A DNA stretch of 64,000 nt, taken from contig NZ_JACNMQ010000001.1 in the NCBI RefSeq assembly GCF_020622265.1, positions 1,054,001-1,118,000 of the forward strand, read 5' to 3'. The notes beneath the pieces are model-generated. The model was not told where the DNA came from, ran no database searches, and was given only the letters and a program-made list of their open reading frames with translations. The stretch is from Halomonas sp. M20 (lineage in GTDB: Bacteria > Pseudomonadota > Gammaproteobacteria > Pseudomonadales > Halomonadaceae). The translations under genes were made by a program, and so were the position numbers. Shown here in pieces: positions 55,770 to 64,000 of this stretch; the stretch's first letter is position 1, and each line of letters starts with the position of its first letter.

Positions 55770-56371
55770 TCCGGGAGCGAGTCGAGCAGCGGGTCCAGGC
55801 CCGCTTCACGCAGCAGGGCGCATAGGCGGATCAATGGCAGGCCTATGAGGGTGTTGGGATCATCGCCTTCGAGACGCTCGAACAGTGTGATGCCCAAGCC
55901 TTCCATGCGAAAGCTGCCGGCGCTGTCGAAAGGTTGCTCGCGATCGACATAACGTTCGATCTCGGCAGCGCTCAAATCCCGGAATATCACGTCGTAACGT
56001 TCGTGGCAGACGCGCTGGCAGTTCCGGGCGGTATCGATCAAGGCCAAGCCGGTGAGAAAACGCACCCTTTGTCCTGAAAAGCGTGACAGCGTGGCGCAGG
56101 CGGTTGCAGCGTTACCTGGCTTGCCTAGAACGTCACCGTCGAACACCGCCACCTGATCCGAGCCAATGATCAAATGGTTAGGATAGGCATCTGCCAGCTG
56201 CAAGGCCTTGCCCAGCGCCAGGCGATGTACCAGCGTTTCGGGAGACTCTTCCGGTCTGCGCGTTTCATCGATATCCGGGCTGGCCCAGGTAAAGGGTATG
56301 CCGAGTCGTTCTAGAAGCTGGCGACGCCAGCGTGAACCGGAGGCAAGAATCAAGCGTGGTCGGTCATTCAT
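55754..56371 (-). CDS. yceF: Maf-family nucleotide pyrophosphatase, YceF subgroup
   Basis: A 205-residue Maf/ITPase-fold enzyme; the YceF group hydrolyses m7GTP and similar modified NTPs. Landmarks: RLILASGSRWRRQLLERLGI (nucleotide-binding S-x-S-x-x-R), DIDETRRPEESPETLVHRLA, LIIGSDQVAVFDGDVLGKPG and YVDREQPFDSAGSFRMEGLG (catalytic Asp/Glu region). The PFDSAGSFRMEGLGI ending fits YceF rather than the dTTP-type YhdE. Divergent from yceD. Confidence 0.92.
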   Translation of the reverse strand: MNDRPRLILASGSRWRRQLLERLGIPFTWASPDIDETRRPEESPETLVHRLALGKALQLADAYPNHLIIGSDQVAVFDGDVLGKPGNAATACATLSRFSGQRVRFLTGLALIDTARNCQRVCHERYDVIFRDLSAAEIERYVDREQPFDSAGSFRMEGLGITLFERLEGDDPNTLIGLPLIRLCALLREAGLDPLLDSLPDQGSS

Positions 56372-56491
56372 TATTGTCGTGTCCTGAAATGATCATGGTA
56401 AATGCAGTGTGCCGGTCCCGTCTGATACTTGTATAGCCTTGGCAATAGCTGCTTTGACACGCATGGGGGGAATCCCTATCATTGCGCGCTT

Positions 56492-57019
56492 ATGTCAACC
56501 ACTAGACTTCCCATAAAGGTCGAACCTTACCGTTTGGCCGCCGGCGACGAACACCTCGAGGGGGCAATGTCTCTCGATGACATGGTGCGTTTACGCGAAG
56601 AAGCCGGCAAGCAGCAAGGCGACGCCGATGTTCGCCTGGAATTCGGCCAGGATGCCCAAGGGCGTCACTTCATCGAAGGCTGGGTGAAAGCAACGTTGGA
56701 TCTGGCATGCAAGCGTTGTCTCGAGCCCATGCCGATCGCCATCGAAAGCCATTTTCTGCTGGGGATGGTAAGCGATGACGCCATGGCGGCGAATTTGCCG
56801 AACGCCTACGAGCCGGTAGTGGTAGAAAACGAACAGCTCAACCTGCAGTTGATGCTCGAGGATGAGTTGATCCTCAGTTTGCCGCAGGTGGTCTATCACG
56901 ACGAAGCGGATTGCGCCGTTTCGCCGGATCAGCTGAGTAGCGGTGTCTTGCCCGAAACCTCGGGACAGCCGGCTGCTAGCCCCTTCGAGGTGCTCCGTAC
57001 CTTGAAGAACAAACATTGA
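56492..57019 (+). CDS. yceD: YceD/DUF177, 23S rRNA accumulation protein
   Basis: A 175-residue small protein found immediately before rpmF in almost all gammaproteobacteria. Visible: WVKATLDLACKRCLEPMPIA (C-x-x-C), an acidic middle, EDELILSLPQVVYHDEADC and PFEVLRTLKN at the C-terminus, the standard DUF177 end. It is needed for normal 23S rRNA accumulation in some bacteria and plants. ATG56492 fits the family N-terminus (TTRLPIKVEPYRLA); the ribosome binding site is weak. Confidence 0.92.
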   Translation: MSTTRLPIKVEPYRLAAGDEHLEGAMSLDDMVRLREEAGKQQGDADVRLEFGQDAQGRHFIEGWVKATLDLACKRCLEPMPIAIESHFLLGMVSDDAMAANLPNAYEPVVVENEQLNLQLMLEDELILSLPQVVYHDEADCAVSPDQLSSGVLPETSGQPAASPFEVLRTLKNKH

Positions 57020-57050
57020 TTCGAATCGATATACTCTGGAGTGATCTCTC

Positions 57051-57221
57051 ATGGCAGTTCAAAAGAACCGTAAAACTCGTTCCAAGCGTGGCATGCGTCG
57101 TAGTCATGATGCGCTTTCTTCTCCCGCGTTGTCTCAGGACAAGGAAACCGGCACGACCCATCGCCGCCATCATATGGCCCCGGACGGTTTTTATCGTGGC
57201 CGCAAGGTCATCGACGTTTAA
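57051..57221 (+). CDS. rpmF: 50S ribosomal protein L32
   Basis: A 56-residue protein. It begins [20 protein letters not shown] and ends [16 protein letters not shown], a full-length L32. It contains no cysteines, so it is the zinc-free form. CTGGAG lies nine bases before the ATG. Positioned between yceD and plsX as usual, linking ribosome and fatty-acid gene expression. Confidence 0.96.
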   Translation: MAVQKNRKTRSKRGMRRSHDALSSPALSQDKETGTTHRRHHMAPDGFYRGRKVIDV

Positions 57222-57256
57222 ATAAGTAATATCGCAGGCGTCACCCGGAGCTGGGC

Positions 57257-58345
57257 GTGCATATTGCCATCGATGCCATGGGCGGGGACCTCGGTCCCCG
57301 CGCTACCGTTCAGGGTACAAGCGAGGCTCTGAGCGCTCATCCAGAGCTTCAGGTGCGTCTGTATGGCCCGCAGGCAGTGCTGCAAGACGAACTGTCGCGC
57401 TTGCCGAAGCGTCTACAGGCGGTCAGGGCGCGTTTGAACGTGGTTCATGCGCCGGATATCGTTTCGCAGGACATGAAGCTCACCCGTGTTTTACGCGCGC
57501 CGCCTACCAGTAGTCTGGCGATGATGCTCGACGATCTGGCCTCTGGTCAGGCGGATGCGGGGGTAAGTGCCGGCAATACTGCAGCGCTCATGGCCTTGTC
57601 GCGACGCGCGCTAGGCACTGTCGCCGGCATACCGCGCCCGGCAATAAGTACGGCAATACCCACGCGAAACGGTGGGCGTTGTTACATGCTCGACATGGGC
57701 GCCAACATCGAGGCATCTGCTTCGCGTTTGGTTGAGTTTGCCTTGATGGGCGATGTCATGGCGCGCCGCGTTGATGACTTGTCCCATCCACGGGTGGCCC
57801 TGCTGAATGTGGGCGTTGAGGCAACCAAGGGCACAGCCAGCGTTCGTGCCGCCGATGCGATGCTCAGAGAGCTGCCGGGCATCAACTATGTCGGGTTTGT
57901 CGAGGGCGACGGCCTGTTCAGTGGTGCAGTGGACGTGGTGGTCTGCGACGGATTCGTGGGTAACGTCGTGCTCAAGGCCAGCGAAGGCCTGGCGCGAATG
58001 CTGATCGGACGGATGCAGGCGACGTTTCATGCCCATTGGGGGAGCCGTCTGGTGGGCTTGCTGGCACGACCTGCATTGCAGCGTCTGCGTAGTCAGCTCG
58101 ATCCGGTACGTTACAATGGTGCGAGTCTATTGGGATTGTCGGGTATCGTCGTCAAAAGTCATGGGCGTGCCAGCGCATTGGGTTTTACCTCTGCCATATT
58201 CCGATCCATGCAGGAGGTTCGTATCAATTTGCCGGTGCATCTTGAGCGAGAATTGGGCCAGCGCGCTATTCTGGCGAAAGAGGCGGGTATTTCCTGCTGT
58301 TTTGACGGCGAATCGGGTTCGAGAACCGATGACCCTAATATCTGA
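57257..58345 (+). CDS. plsX: PlsX, phosphate acyltransferase
   Basis: A 362-residue enzyme converting acyl-ACP to acyl-phosphate for phospholipid synthesis. Seen: [72 protein letters not shown] and [23 protein letters not shown]57257 is used as start with CGGAG upstream. Followed after 11 bp by fabD; fabH, which lies here in E. coli, is absent from the cluster. Confidence 0.95.
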   Translation: MHIAIDAMGGDLGPRATVQGTSEALSAHPELQVRLYGPQAVLQDELSRLPKRLQAVRARLNVVHAPDIVSQDMKLTRVLRAPPTSSLAMMLDDLASGQADAGVSAGNTAALMALSRRALGTVAGIPRPAISTAIPTRNGGRCYMLDMGANIEASASRLVEFALMGDVMARRVDDLSHPRVALLNVGVEATKGTASVRAADAMLRELPGINYVGFVEGDGLFSGAVDVVVCDGFVGNVVLKASEGLARMLIGRMQATFHAHWGSRLVGLLARPALQRLRSQLDPVRYNGASLLGLSGIVVKSHGRASALGFTSAIFRSMQEVRINLPVHLERELGQRAILAKEAGISCCFDGESGSRTDDPNI

Positions 58346-58356
58346 AAGGTGACTAT

Positions 58357-59310
58357 ATGACCCAAACCCTGGCCTTGGTGTTTCCGGGACAGGGCTCACA
58401 GCATGTAGGCATGCTGCGTGAGCTGGCGGAACGTTATAGTGTGGTGCGCACGACCTTCGAAGAGGCGGCGGATGCGCTTGGCTATAATCTCTGGCAAGTG
58501 GTGCAGGAAGGTCCAGAAGAAGCCCTTAATGCCACTGCATGCACTCAACCGGCGCTGCTCACGTCGAGTGTCGCCATCTGGCGTGTCTGGCAGGAAATGG
58601 AAGGACCGCGACCAGTGGCCATGGCAGGGCATAGCCTGGGTGAATATAGCGCGCTGGTATGCGCTGGCGCGTTGAGCTTCGCCGAAGGCGTGCGTCTGGT
58701 AAAGCTGCGTGGCGATGCCATGCAATCGGCGGTGCCAGCGGGCGAAGGCGCCATGGCGGCTATCCTGGGCCTTGACGATGCGGCAGTGGAGCTTGCCTGT
58801 CGCGATGCTGCCCAAGGTGAGGTAGTCGCGCCGGTCAACTACAATGCGCCGGGTCAGATCGTTATTGCCGGCACCAAGGCAGCGGTAGAGCGTGCCATTG
58901 GCTGCTGCCAGGAGTCTGGCGCCAAGCGTGCCATTCCGCTTCCGGTCTCGGTTCCCTCGCATTGCGCATTGATGGAACCGGCGGCAGAACAGCTGGCCAA
59001 GGCAATGGAGACTGTTGAAATTAAGTCACCACGCTATAAAGTGTTTCAAAACGTCGATGCCCGGATGCCGGAAGATGTCCAAACCTTACGAGCACGACTC
59101 GTCGAACAGCTCTATCGCCCGGTACGCTGGACCGATTGCGTCGAAGCCTTGGTGGGTCAGGGTGCGCAGATTTTCGTCGAGTGCGGCCCAGGCAAGGTGC
59201 TTACAGGACTCAACAAGCGTATTGCGCGAAGCGCCAGGGGAATGGCAGCCAACGATCCCGACAGCCTTGCCGCCGCTCTCGAACTTGCTCACGACAACAC
59301 CAGTCAATAA
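58357..59310 (+). CDS. fabD: Malonyl-CoA:ACP transacylase
   Basis: A 317-residue acyltransferase loading malonyl onto ACP. Motifs: LVFPGQGSQHVGML, the nucleophile Ser in AMAGHSLGEYSALVCAG (residue ~92), Arg in LRGDAMQSAVPAGEGAMAAI, His in VSVPSHCALMEPAAEQ and the C-terminal FVECGPGKVLTGLNKRI. AAAGGTG is placed before the ATG. Core member of the fab operon. Confidence 0.96.
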   Translation: MTQTLALVFPGQGSQHVGMLRELAERYSVVRTTFEEAADALGYNLWQVVQEGPEEALNATACTQPALLTSSVAIWRVWQEMEGPRPVAMAGHSLGEYSALVCAGALSFAEGVRLVKLRGDAMQSAVPAGEGAMAAILGLDDAAVELACRDAAQGEVVAPVNYNAPGQIVIAGTKAAVERAIGCCQESGAKRAIPLPVSVPSHCALMEPAAEQLAKAMETVEIKSPRYKVFQNVDARMPEDVQTLRARLVEQLYRPVRWTDCVEALVGQGAQIFVECGPGKVLTGLNKRIARSARGMAANDPDSLAAALELAHDNTSQ

Positions 59311-59331
59311 TACCAACAACCGGGAAACGCC

Positions 59332-60081
59332 ATGACGACAAATAGCGAACCCAGAATTGTGCTGATCACCGGCGCCAGCCGCGGCATCGGCCGAGCCATC
59401 GCCCATGAGCTTGGCCGTCAGGGGCATGTCGTGGTCGGTACCGCGACCAGCGAGCAGGGTGCCCAGAATATCGATGCCGATCTAAAAGCGCAGGGTATCG
59501 AGGGTGCAGGGCACATGCTCGATGTCACCGATCAGATCAGCGTCGATGGTGTGATCGCGGCAATCGCCGAGCGCTTCGGTGCACCGACCATTCTTGTCAA
59601 CAATGCCGGTATCACACGCGATAACTTGTTGATGCGCATGAAAGAAGACGAGTGGGATTCAGTGATTGATACCAATCTCAAATCCGTCTATCGTGTCACC
59701 AAGGCCTGTATTCGCGGAATGACCAAGGCACGTTTCGGACGTATCATCTGCATCAGTTCGGTCGTCGCTTCGATGGGCAATCTGGGCCAAGTCAACTATG
59801 CTGCTGCCAAGGCCGGCATGGAAGGCTTCACTCGGGCATTGGCTCGTGAAGTTGCTTCTCGTAGTATTACGGTCAATGCGGTGGCTCCCGGTTTCATTGC
59901 AACGGATATGACGGAAAAGCTGCCCGAGGATCAAAAAGCGTCATTGTTGGGCCAGATTCCACTGGCTCGCCTGGGTAAACCCGAAGAAATCGCTGCTGCC
60001 GTCGCTTTTCTGGCCAGTGATGCGGCGGGTTACATTACCGGAGAGACATTGCAGGTCAACGGTGGCATGAATATGCATTAG
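59332..60081 (+). CDS. fabG: 3-oxoacyl-ACP reductase
   Basis: A 249-residue NADPH-dependent SDR enzyme. Cofactor motif [27 protein letters not shown], catalytic Ser in [20 protein letters not shown] with Tyr and Lys of [10 protein letters not shown] (Y-x3-K), and the C-terminal [17 protein letters not shown] typical of FabG. It lies 21 bp after fabD in the same operon. Confidence 0.96.
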   Translation: MTTNSEPRIVLITGASRGIGRAIAHELGRQGHVVVGTATSEQGAQNIDADLKAQGIEGAGHMLDVTDQISVDGVIAAIAERFGAPTILVNNAGITRDNLLMRMKEDEWDSVIDTNLKSVYRVTKACIRGMTKARFGRIICISSVVASMGNLGQVNYAAAKAGMEGFTRALAREVASRSITVNAVAPGFIATDMTEKLPEDQKASLLGQIPLARLGKPEEIAAAVAFLASDAAGYITGETLQVNGGMNMH

Positions 60082-60179
60082 GCTGTCGGATAGTGTCTCG
60101 GTTGCGTCAATCAGAGGCCATCTATAAACTACCCGGCAGTTTTTGCCGGCAGATATGTACCATTAGGAGTAGTAACGTA

Positions 60180-60413
60180 ATGAGCACCATCGAAGAGCGT
60201 GTGAAGAAAGTCGTGGCCGAGCGCCTGAACGTCAAGGAAGATGATATCCAGAACACCTCCTCCTTTACCGAAGACCTCGGTGCCGACTCCCTGGATACCG
60301 TCGAATTGGTGATGGCGCTTGAAGAGGAATTCGATACTGAAATTCCCGACGAGGAAGCCGAAAAGATTACGACCGTACAGGAAGCGATCGACTACGTCGT
60401 TGCTCATCAATAA
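60180..60413 (+). CDS. acpP: Acyl carrier protein
   Basis: A 77-residue acidic protein, nearly identical in pattern to E. coli Acp[19 protein letters not shown], and the phosphopantetheine Ser in [30 protein letters not shown] precedes the ATG. A hairpin with arms CCGGCA (60133-60138) and TGCCGG (60144-60149) lies in the fabG-acpP gap and may act as a processing or stabilising element for this highly expressed gene. Confidence 0.97.
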   Translation: MSTIEERVKKVVAERLNVKEDDIQNTSSFTEDLGADSLDTVELVMALEEEFDTEIPDEEAEKITTVQEAIDYVVAHQ

Positions 60414-60449
60414 GATGGCGTAAGCGTGACCCAAGTCGCTAATTCTGCG

Positions 60450-60484
60450 AAAGCCGTTCTGGAAACAGAGCGGCTTTTGTTTTA
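60450..60484 (+). terminator. Terminator after acpP
   Basis: Stem AAAGCCG-T-TCTG / CAGA-G-CGGCTTT with a GAAA tetraloop, then TGTTTT. It could end most transcripts at acpP, with fabF restarted from its own promoter. Confidence 0.85.
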
Positions 60485-60517
60485 AGTAGCATTGGCCCAT
60501 AGCCGTCATGCTTCGGT

Positions 60518-60523
60518 TATAAT
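60518..60523 (+). promoter_or_regulatory. Perfect -10 hexamer before fabF
   Basis: TATAAT, 60 bp upstream of the fabF start and just after the acpP terminator. No good -35 is present at 17 bases (GCCCAT), so the promoter may be weak or activator-dependent. Confidence 0.5.
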
Positions 60524-60583
60524 GCCCGCCAAAGCGATGTGGCATGCACATGCACACTATTTTGGACGTTTGGAGGAAAGCTG

Positions 60584-61822
60584 ATGCCTCGTAGAAGGGT
60601 CGTGGTGACCGGGCTGGGTCTGGTGACGCCGGTCGGGAACACCGTAAAGGAGAGCTGGACCAATATTCTGTCAGGCAGAAGCGGCATCGCCTCCATCGAG
60701 AACTTCGATACCAGTGGCTTCAATACGCGCTTTGGCGGTTCGATCAAGGATTTTGACATCGATCCTTATCTGAATCCCAAGGATGCGCGCAAAATGGATC
60801 TTTTCATCCAATACGGTATTGCCGCTGGCGGTCAGGCGATTGCCGATGCGGGGCTTGAATGCAGCGAGCACAATGCGCATCGTATTGGTGTTGCCATCGG
60901 TTCCGGTATTGGTGGCCTGCCCATGATCGAGCACAATCACAACGCTCTGCACAAGGGCGGTGCACGCCGCATCTCGCCTTTCTTCGTGCCGGGTTCGATC
61001 ATCAACATGATCGCCGGTAATCTGGCAATTCAGCATGGTTTCCAGGGTCCCAACATTGCTATCACCACGGCGTGTACCAGCGGTACGCACAATATTGGCT
61101 ATGGTGCGCGTACCATCGCCTATGGTGATGCGGACGCAATGATCTGTGGTGGTTCCGAGATGGCGACTACCCCCTTGGGGCTGGGCGGGTTTTCCGCGGC
61201 CCGGGCGCTATCCACGCGCAACGACGCCCCTGAAGAGGCAAGCCGCCCCTGGGACCGGGATCGGGACGGGTTCGTGCTATCCGACGGCGCAGGTGTACTG
61301 GTTCTGGAAGAGTACGAGCATGCCAAGAAACGCGGTGCTCCCATCTATGCCGAGATCAAGGGGTTCGGCATGAGCGATGATGCTCATCATATGACCGCGC
61401 CACCCGAAAATGGTCGAGGGGCGGCGATGGCAATGCGCAATGCCATTCGCGATGCGGCAATTGATCCTTCCCAGATCGGGTATATCAACGCTCATGGTAC
61501 GTCCACCCAAACTGGTGATCTGGCGGAAAGCCGTGCTATCGAGGAAGTGATGGGGTCGGCGGCCTCTTCCGTGGCAGTCAGCTCCACCAAGTCGATGATC
61601 GGCCACCTGCTGGGAGCGGCCGGTGCGGTCGAGGCGATTTTCAGTATTCTCGCGCTGCGCGACCAGGTCGCACCGCCCACCATCAATCTGGACAATCCTC
61701 AAGAAGGGTGCGTGCTCGACTATGTACCGCACACCGCTCGGCAGATTGCCCTCGACTACGCTCTATCCAACTCGTTTGGGTTTGGTGGCACCAATGGTTC
61801 GCTGATCTTCGGGCGCCTCTGA
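60584..61822 (+). CDS. fabF: 3-oxoacyl-ACP synthase II
   Basis: A 412-residue condensing enzyme. Catalytic Cys in [17 protein letters not shown] (residue ~163), His in [15 protein letters not shown] (~303) and His in [17 protein letters not shown] (~340); C-terminal [20 protein letters not shown]60584 has GGAGG at optimal distance; the longer frame is not conserved. It elongates fatty acids, including the temperature-sensitive C16:1 to C18:1 step in E. coli. Confidence 0.96.
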   Translation: MPRRRVVVTGLGLVTPVGNTVKESWTNILSGRSGIASIENFDTSGFNTRFGGSIKDFDIDPYLNPKDARKMDLFIQYGIAAGGQAIADAGLECSEHNAHRIGVAIGSGIGGLPMIEHNHNALHKGGARRISPFFVPGSIINMIAGNLAIQHGFQGPNIAITTACTSGTHNIGYGARTIAYGDADAMICGGSEMATTPLGLGGFSAARALSTRNDAPEEASRPWDRDRDGFVLSDGAGVLVLEEYEHAKKRGAPIYAEIKGFGMSDDAHHMTAPPENGRGAAMAMRNAIRDAAIDPSQIGYINAHGTSTQTGDLAESRAIEEVMGSAASSVAVSSTKSMIGHLLGAAGAVEAIFSILALRDQVAPPTINLDNPQEGCVLDYVPHTARQIALDYALSNSFGFGGTNGSLIFGRL

Positions 61823-61828
61823 TTTATC

Positions 61829-62656
61829 ATGAGCGTTGACTGGGGCGATGTCTCGGGCGATACCGGCGTTCCAATCGATGATCGCGGCTTTGTCTACGGA
61901 GATGGCTTGTTCGAAACCGTCCTGATCCGAGACAGCCAGCCGGTGTTGTGGCAGGAGCATCTGGCACGTCTTGCGCAAGGTTGCGAGCGGTTGGCCATGG
62001 TCGCGCCTGAACGGCATGCGCTCGATGCCTTGCCGGCCGAAGCTGGTCCCGGGCTGCATGTGCTCAAGATCGTTGTCACTCGGGGTAGTGGCGGTCGCGG
62101 GTACCTTCCTCCTGTTAGCCCTTTGCCACGAATGCGCTGGCAACTATCACCCTTTGCACCGCGAGAAGATCGCTGGCGTGAAGGCGTGACGGTGCGGCTA
62201 TGCGCGCTGCAACTTGGGTGGCAGCCTCGTTTGGCCGGACTCAAGCATCTCAATCGTCTCGAGAATGTGCTTGCTCGCCAGGAGTGGTGTGACGACCGTA
62301 TTGCCGAAGGTCTGCTCTGCGATAGCGATGGCGCTCTGGTGGAAGCCACCTGCATGAACCTGTTCTGGCTACGCGATGGCTGTCTGGAAACACCGCAACT
62401 CGATCGCTGTGGTGTTGCCGGTACCTTGCGAGCGGCGCTGCTAGCGAAACGTCCGCTGAAAGAAGTGTCTTGTCCAGTCGAGGTGTTGAATACAGTCGAT
62501 GCACTGTGGATCGGCAATTCGGTTCAAGGCATATGGCCGGTGACCTGTCTTGAAGACGCATCGGGCTCGTCCGTCATGCGATGGGCAATAAATGACCTCC
62601 ATCGCACCTTCCAGTCGGCAGCACATGAGTTGCTCGGTTATCCCTCAACGCTTTAG
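61829..62656 (+). CDS. pabC: Aminodeoxychorismate lyase
   Basis: A 275-residue fold-type IV PLP enzyme making p-aminobenzoate for folate. N-terminal DDRGFVYGDGLFETVLIRD, the PLP Lys in LAGLKHLNRLENVLARQE (Lys ~140), EATCMNLFWLRDG and GVAGTLRAALLA for phosphate binding. Six bp after fabF and followed by mltG at 15 bp, as in E. coli. A branched-chain or D-amino-acid transaminase is excluded by context and by the short motifs. Confidence 0.93.
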   Translation: MSVDWGDVSGDTGVPIDDRGFVYGDGLFETVLIRDSQPVLWQEHLARLAQGCERLAMVAPERHALDALPAEAGPGLHVLKIVVTRGSGGRGYLPPVSPLPRMRWQLSPFAPREDRWREGVTVRLCALQLGWQPRLAGLKHLNRLENVLARQEWCDDRIAEGLLCDSDGALVEATCMNLFWLRDGCLETPQLDRCGVAGTLRAALLAKRPLKEVSCPVEVLNTVDALWIGNSVQGIWPVTCLEDASGSSVMRWAINDLHRTFQSAAHELLGYPSTL

Positions 62657-62670
62657 AGGATGAATGTTTA

Positions 62671-63672
62671 ATGCGCCTGTTCAAGGCATTGTTGATCGTT
62701 GTGGTGATAGGGGCGGCACTGAGCTTCGCCGGCTTCACCTACTGGCAATCGAGGCTGACGTCGCCTATTGCCATCGATGAGCCCACGCTCTATGAAGTGC
62801 CTCGCGGGGCCAGTTTCAATGCGGTGGTCGGCGATCTCGCCAACCGCGATATCCTTGCCGATGATTGGTCATTGCGATTGCTGGCCAAAGTATCGCCGGA
62901 TAGCGTGCCGCAGCTTCGTGCCGGGGAGTTCATGCTCAAACCAGGCATGAGCGCCCAGGAAGCCATTACTCTGCTGGGCAGCGACAAAGTCGTGTCCTAT
63001 CCATTGACGATCCCGGAAGGATGGACGTTTGATCAGATGCGCAAGCTGCTGGCTGCCGCGCCCAAGCTGTCCCAGCGTAGCGAGCAGATGAGCGATGCCG
63101 AGATCATGGCCGAGTTGAATCACCCGGATCAGCGTCCGGAAGGGCGCTTCTTTCCGGATACCTATCGCTATCACAAGGGCAGCAGCGACCTGGATATATT
63201 GCGCCAGGCTCATGCACGCATGGCGTCGGAGCTGGAGGCAGCCTGGGAAGGGCGAGATGAGGATTTGCCTCTGAATAGCGCTTATGAAGCCTTGATCATG
63301 GCCTCTTTGATCGAGCGCGAGACCGGTGCCGATGGCGAGCGTGGCGAGATAGGCGGCGTGTTCAAGCGCCGGCTGGAGAAGGGCATGCGTCTGCAGACCG
63401 ATCCCACGGTGATCTATGGCATGGGCGATGACTATGAGGGCAATATCACCCGTGCGGACCTGCGCCGTGCTACCCCCTACAATACCTACGTGATTTCCGG
63501 TCTTCCTCCCACGCCGATCGCCATGCCTGGCCGTGCGGCCCTTGATGCGGCGGTGCATCCCGCCGAAGGCAATACGCTCTATTTCGTTGCCAAGGGAGAT
63601 GGCACCCATCACTTTTCGCGAAATTTGAAAGAGCACAACGCCGCAGTGCGCCGCTATATTCTCAACCGATGA
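62671..63672 (+). CDS. mltG: MltG, endolytic murein transglycosylase
   Basis: A 333-residue inner-membrane protein: one N-terminal TM helix (LFKALLIVVVIGAALSFAGF), LysM-like region, and the YceG catalytic domain with ALIMASLIERETGADGERGE (catalytic Glu), GGVFKRRLEKGMRLQTDPTV, ISGLPPTPIAMPGRAALDAA and YFVAKGDGTHHFSRNLKEHN. It cleaves nascent glycan strands and sets their length. In the operon between pabC and tmk. Confidence 0.95.
   Translation: MRLFKALLIVVVIGAALSFAGFTYWQSRLTSPIAIDEPTLYEVPRGASFNAVVGDLANRDILADDWSLRLLAKVSPDSVPQLRAGEFMLKPGMSAQEAITLLGSDKVVSYPLTIPEGWTFDQMRKLLAAAPKLSQRSEQMSDAEIMAELNHPDQRPEGRFFPDTYRYHKGSSDLDILRQAHARMASELEAAWEGRDEDLPLNSAYEALIMASLIERETGADGERGEIGGVFKRRLEKGMRLQTDPTVIYGMGDDYEGNITRADLRRATPYNTYVISGLPPTPIAMPGRAALDAAVHPAEGNTLYFVAKGDGTHHFSRNLKEHNAAVRRYILNR

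Positions 63673-64000
<328 letters not shown>

Overview
The window looks like chromosome of a moderately GC-rich gammaproteobacterium, most plausibly Halomonadaceae (Halomonas or a relative). This is inferred from protein character and gene order: yceD-rpmF-plsX-fabD-fabG-acpP-fabF-pabC-mltG-tmk without fabH, an rne/rluC divergon, pqiABC, and a CIO-type cydAB followed by cydDC. No tRNA, rRNA or CRISPR array was found.

Region 1 (1-9.4 kb), accessory. After the 5' part of a DUF3450 gene and about 600 bp without a convincing gene lies an integron. An IntI-type integrase on the minus strand has a near-perfect LexA box 17 bp upstream. Opposite it runs an array of AT-richer plus-strand cassettes. 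Five cassettes can be delimited exactly, because the first bases of each are the reverse complement of the R'' core of its own attC. They encode an unknown 461-residue protein, three successive HEPN-like proteins (each with an R-x4-H motif) and a Phd/ParE-type toxin-antitoxin pair. A GC-richer segment follows with an FAD monooxygenase, a VOC protein, a GNAT acetyltransferase and gene and attC debris.

Region 2 (9.4-21 kb). After rhlE comes a tmpA-tmpB-lysR locus, predicted to convert 2-(trimethylamino)ethylphosphonate to glycine betaine plus phosphate. Next is a module of about 7 kb (NCS1 permease, HyuA, HyuB, AraC regulator) bracketed by imperfect 39-bp direct repeats, the left one overlapping the 3' end of lysR. 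hyuB carries a -1 frameshift in a G tract.

Region 3 (21-32 kb) is housekeeping and envelope: pqiABC (lipid transport across the envelope), a Na+/Ca2+ exchanger, and cydABDC (bd/CIO quinol oxidase and its ABC exporter).

Region 4 (32-42 kb) is a purine salvage and catabolism locus: adenine/adenosine deaminase, cupin, guanine deaminase, xdhC-xdhB-xdhA. A divergent TetR regulator shares with xdhA an intergenic palindrome that matches the RutR operator. A 5'-truncated Tsx-like porin gene and a GntR regulator follow.

Region 5 (42-64 kb) is core genome: DUF1439 lipoprotein, L,D-transpeptidase, LigB, Prc, M18 aminopeptidase, RNase E with a leader of about 600 nt, RluC, HAD phosphatase, SppA, YceF, and the L32/fatty-acid cluster ending in a truncated tmk at the window edge.
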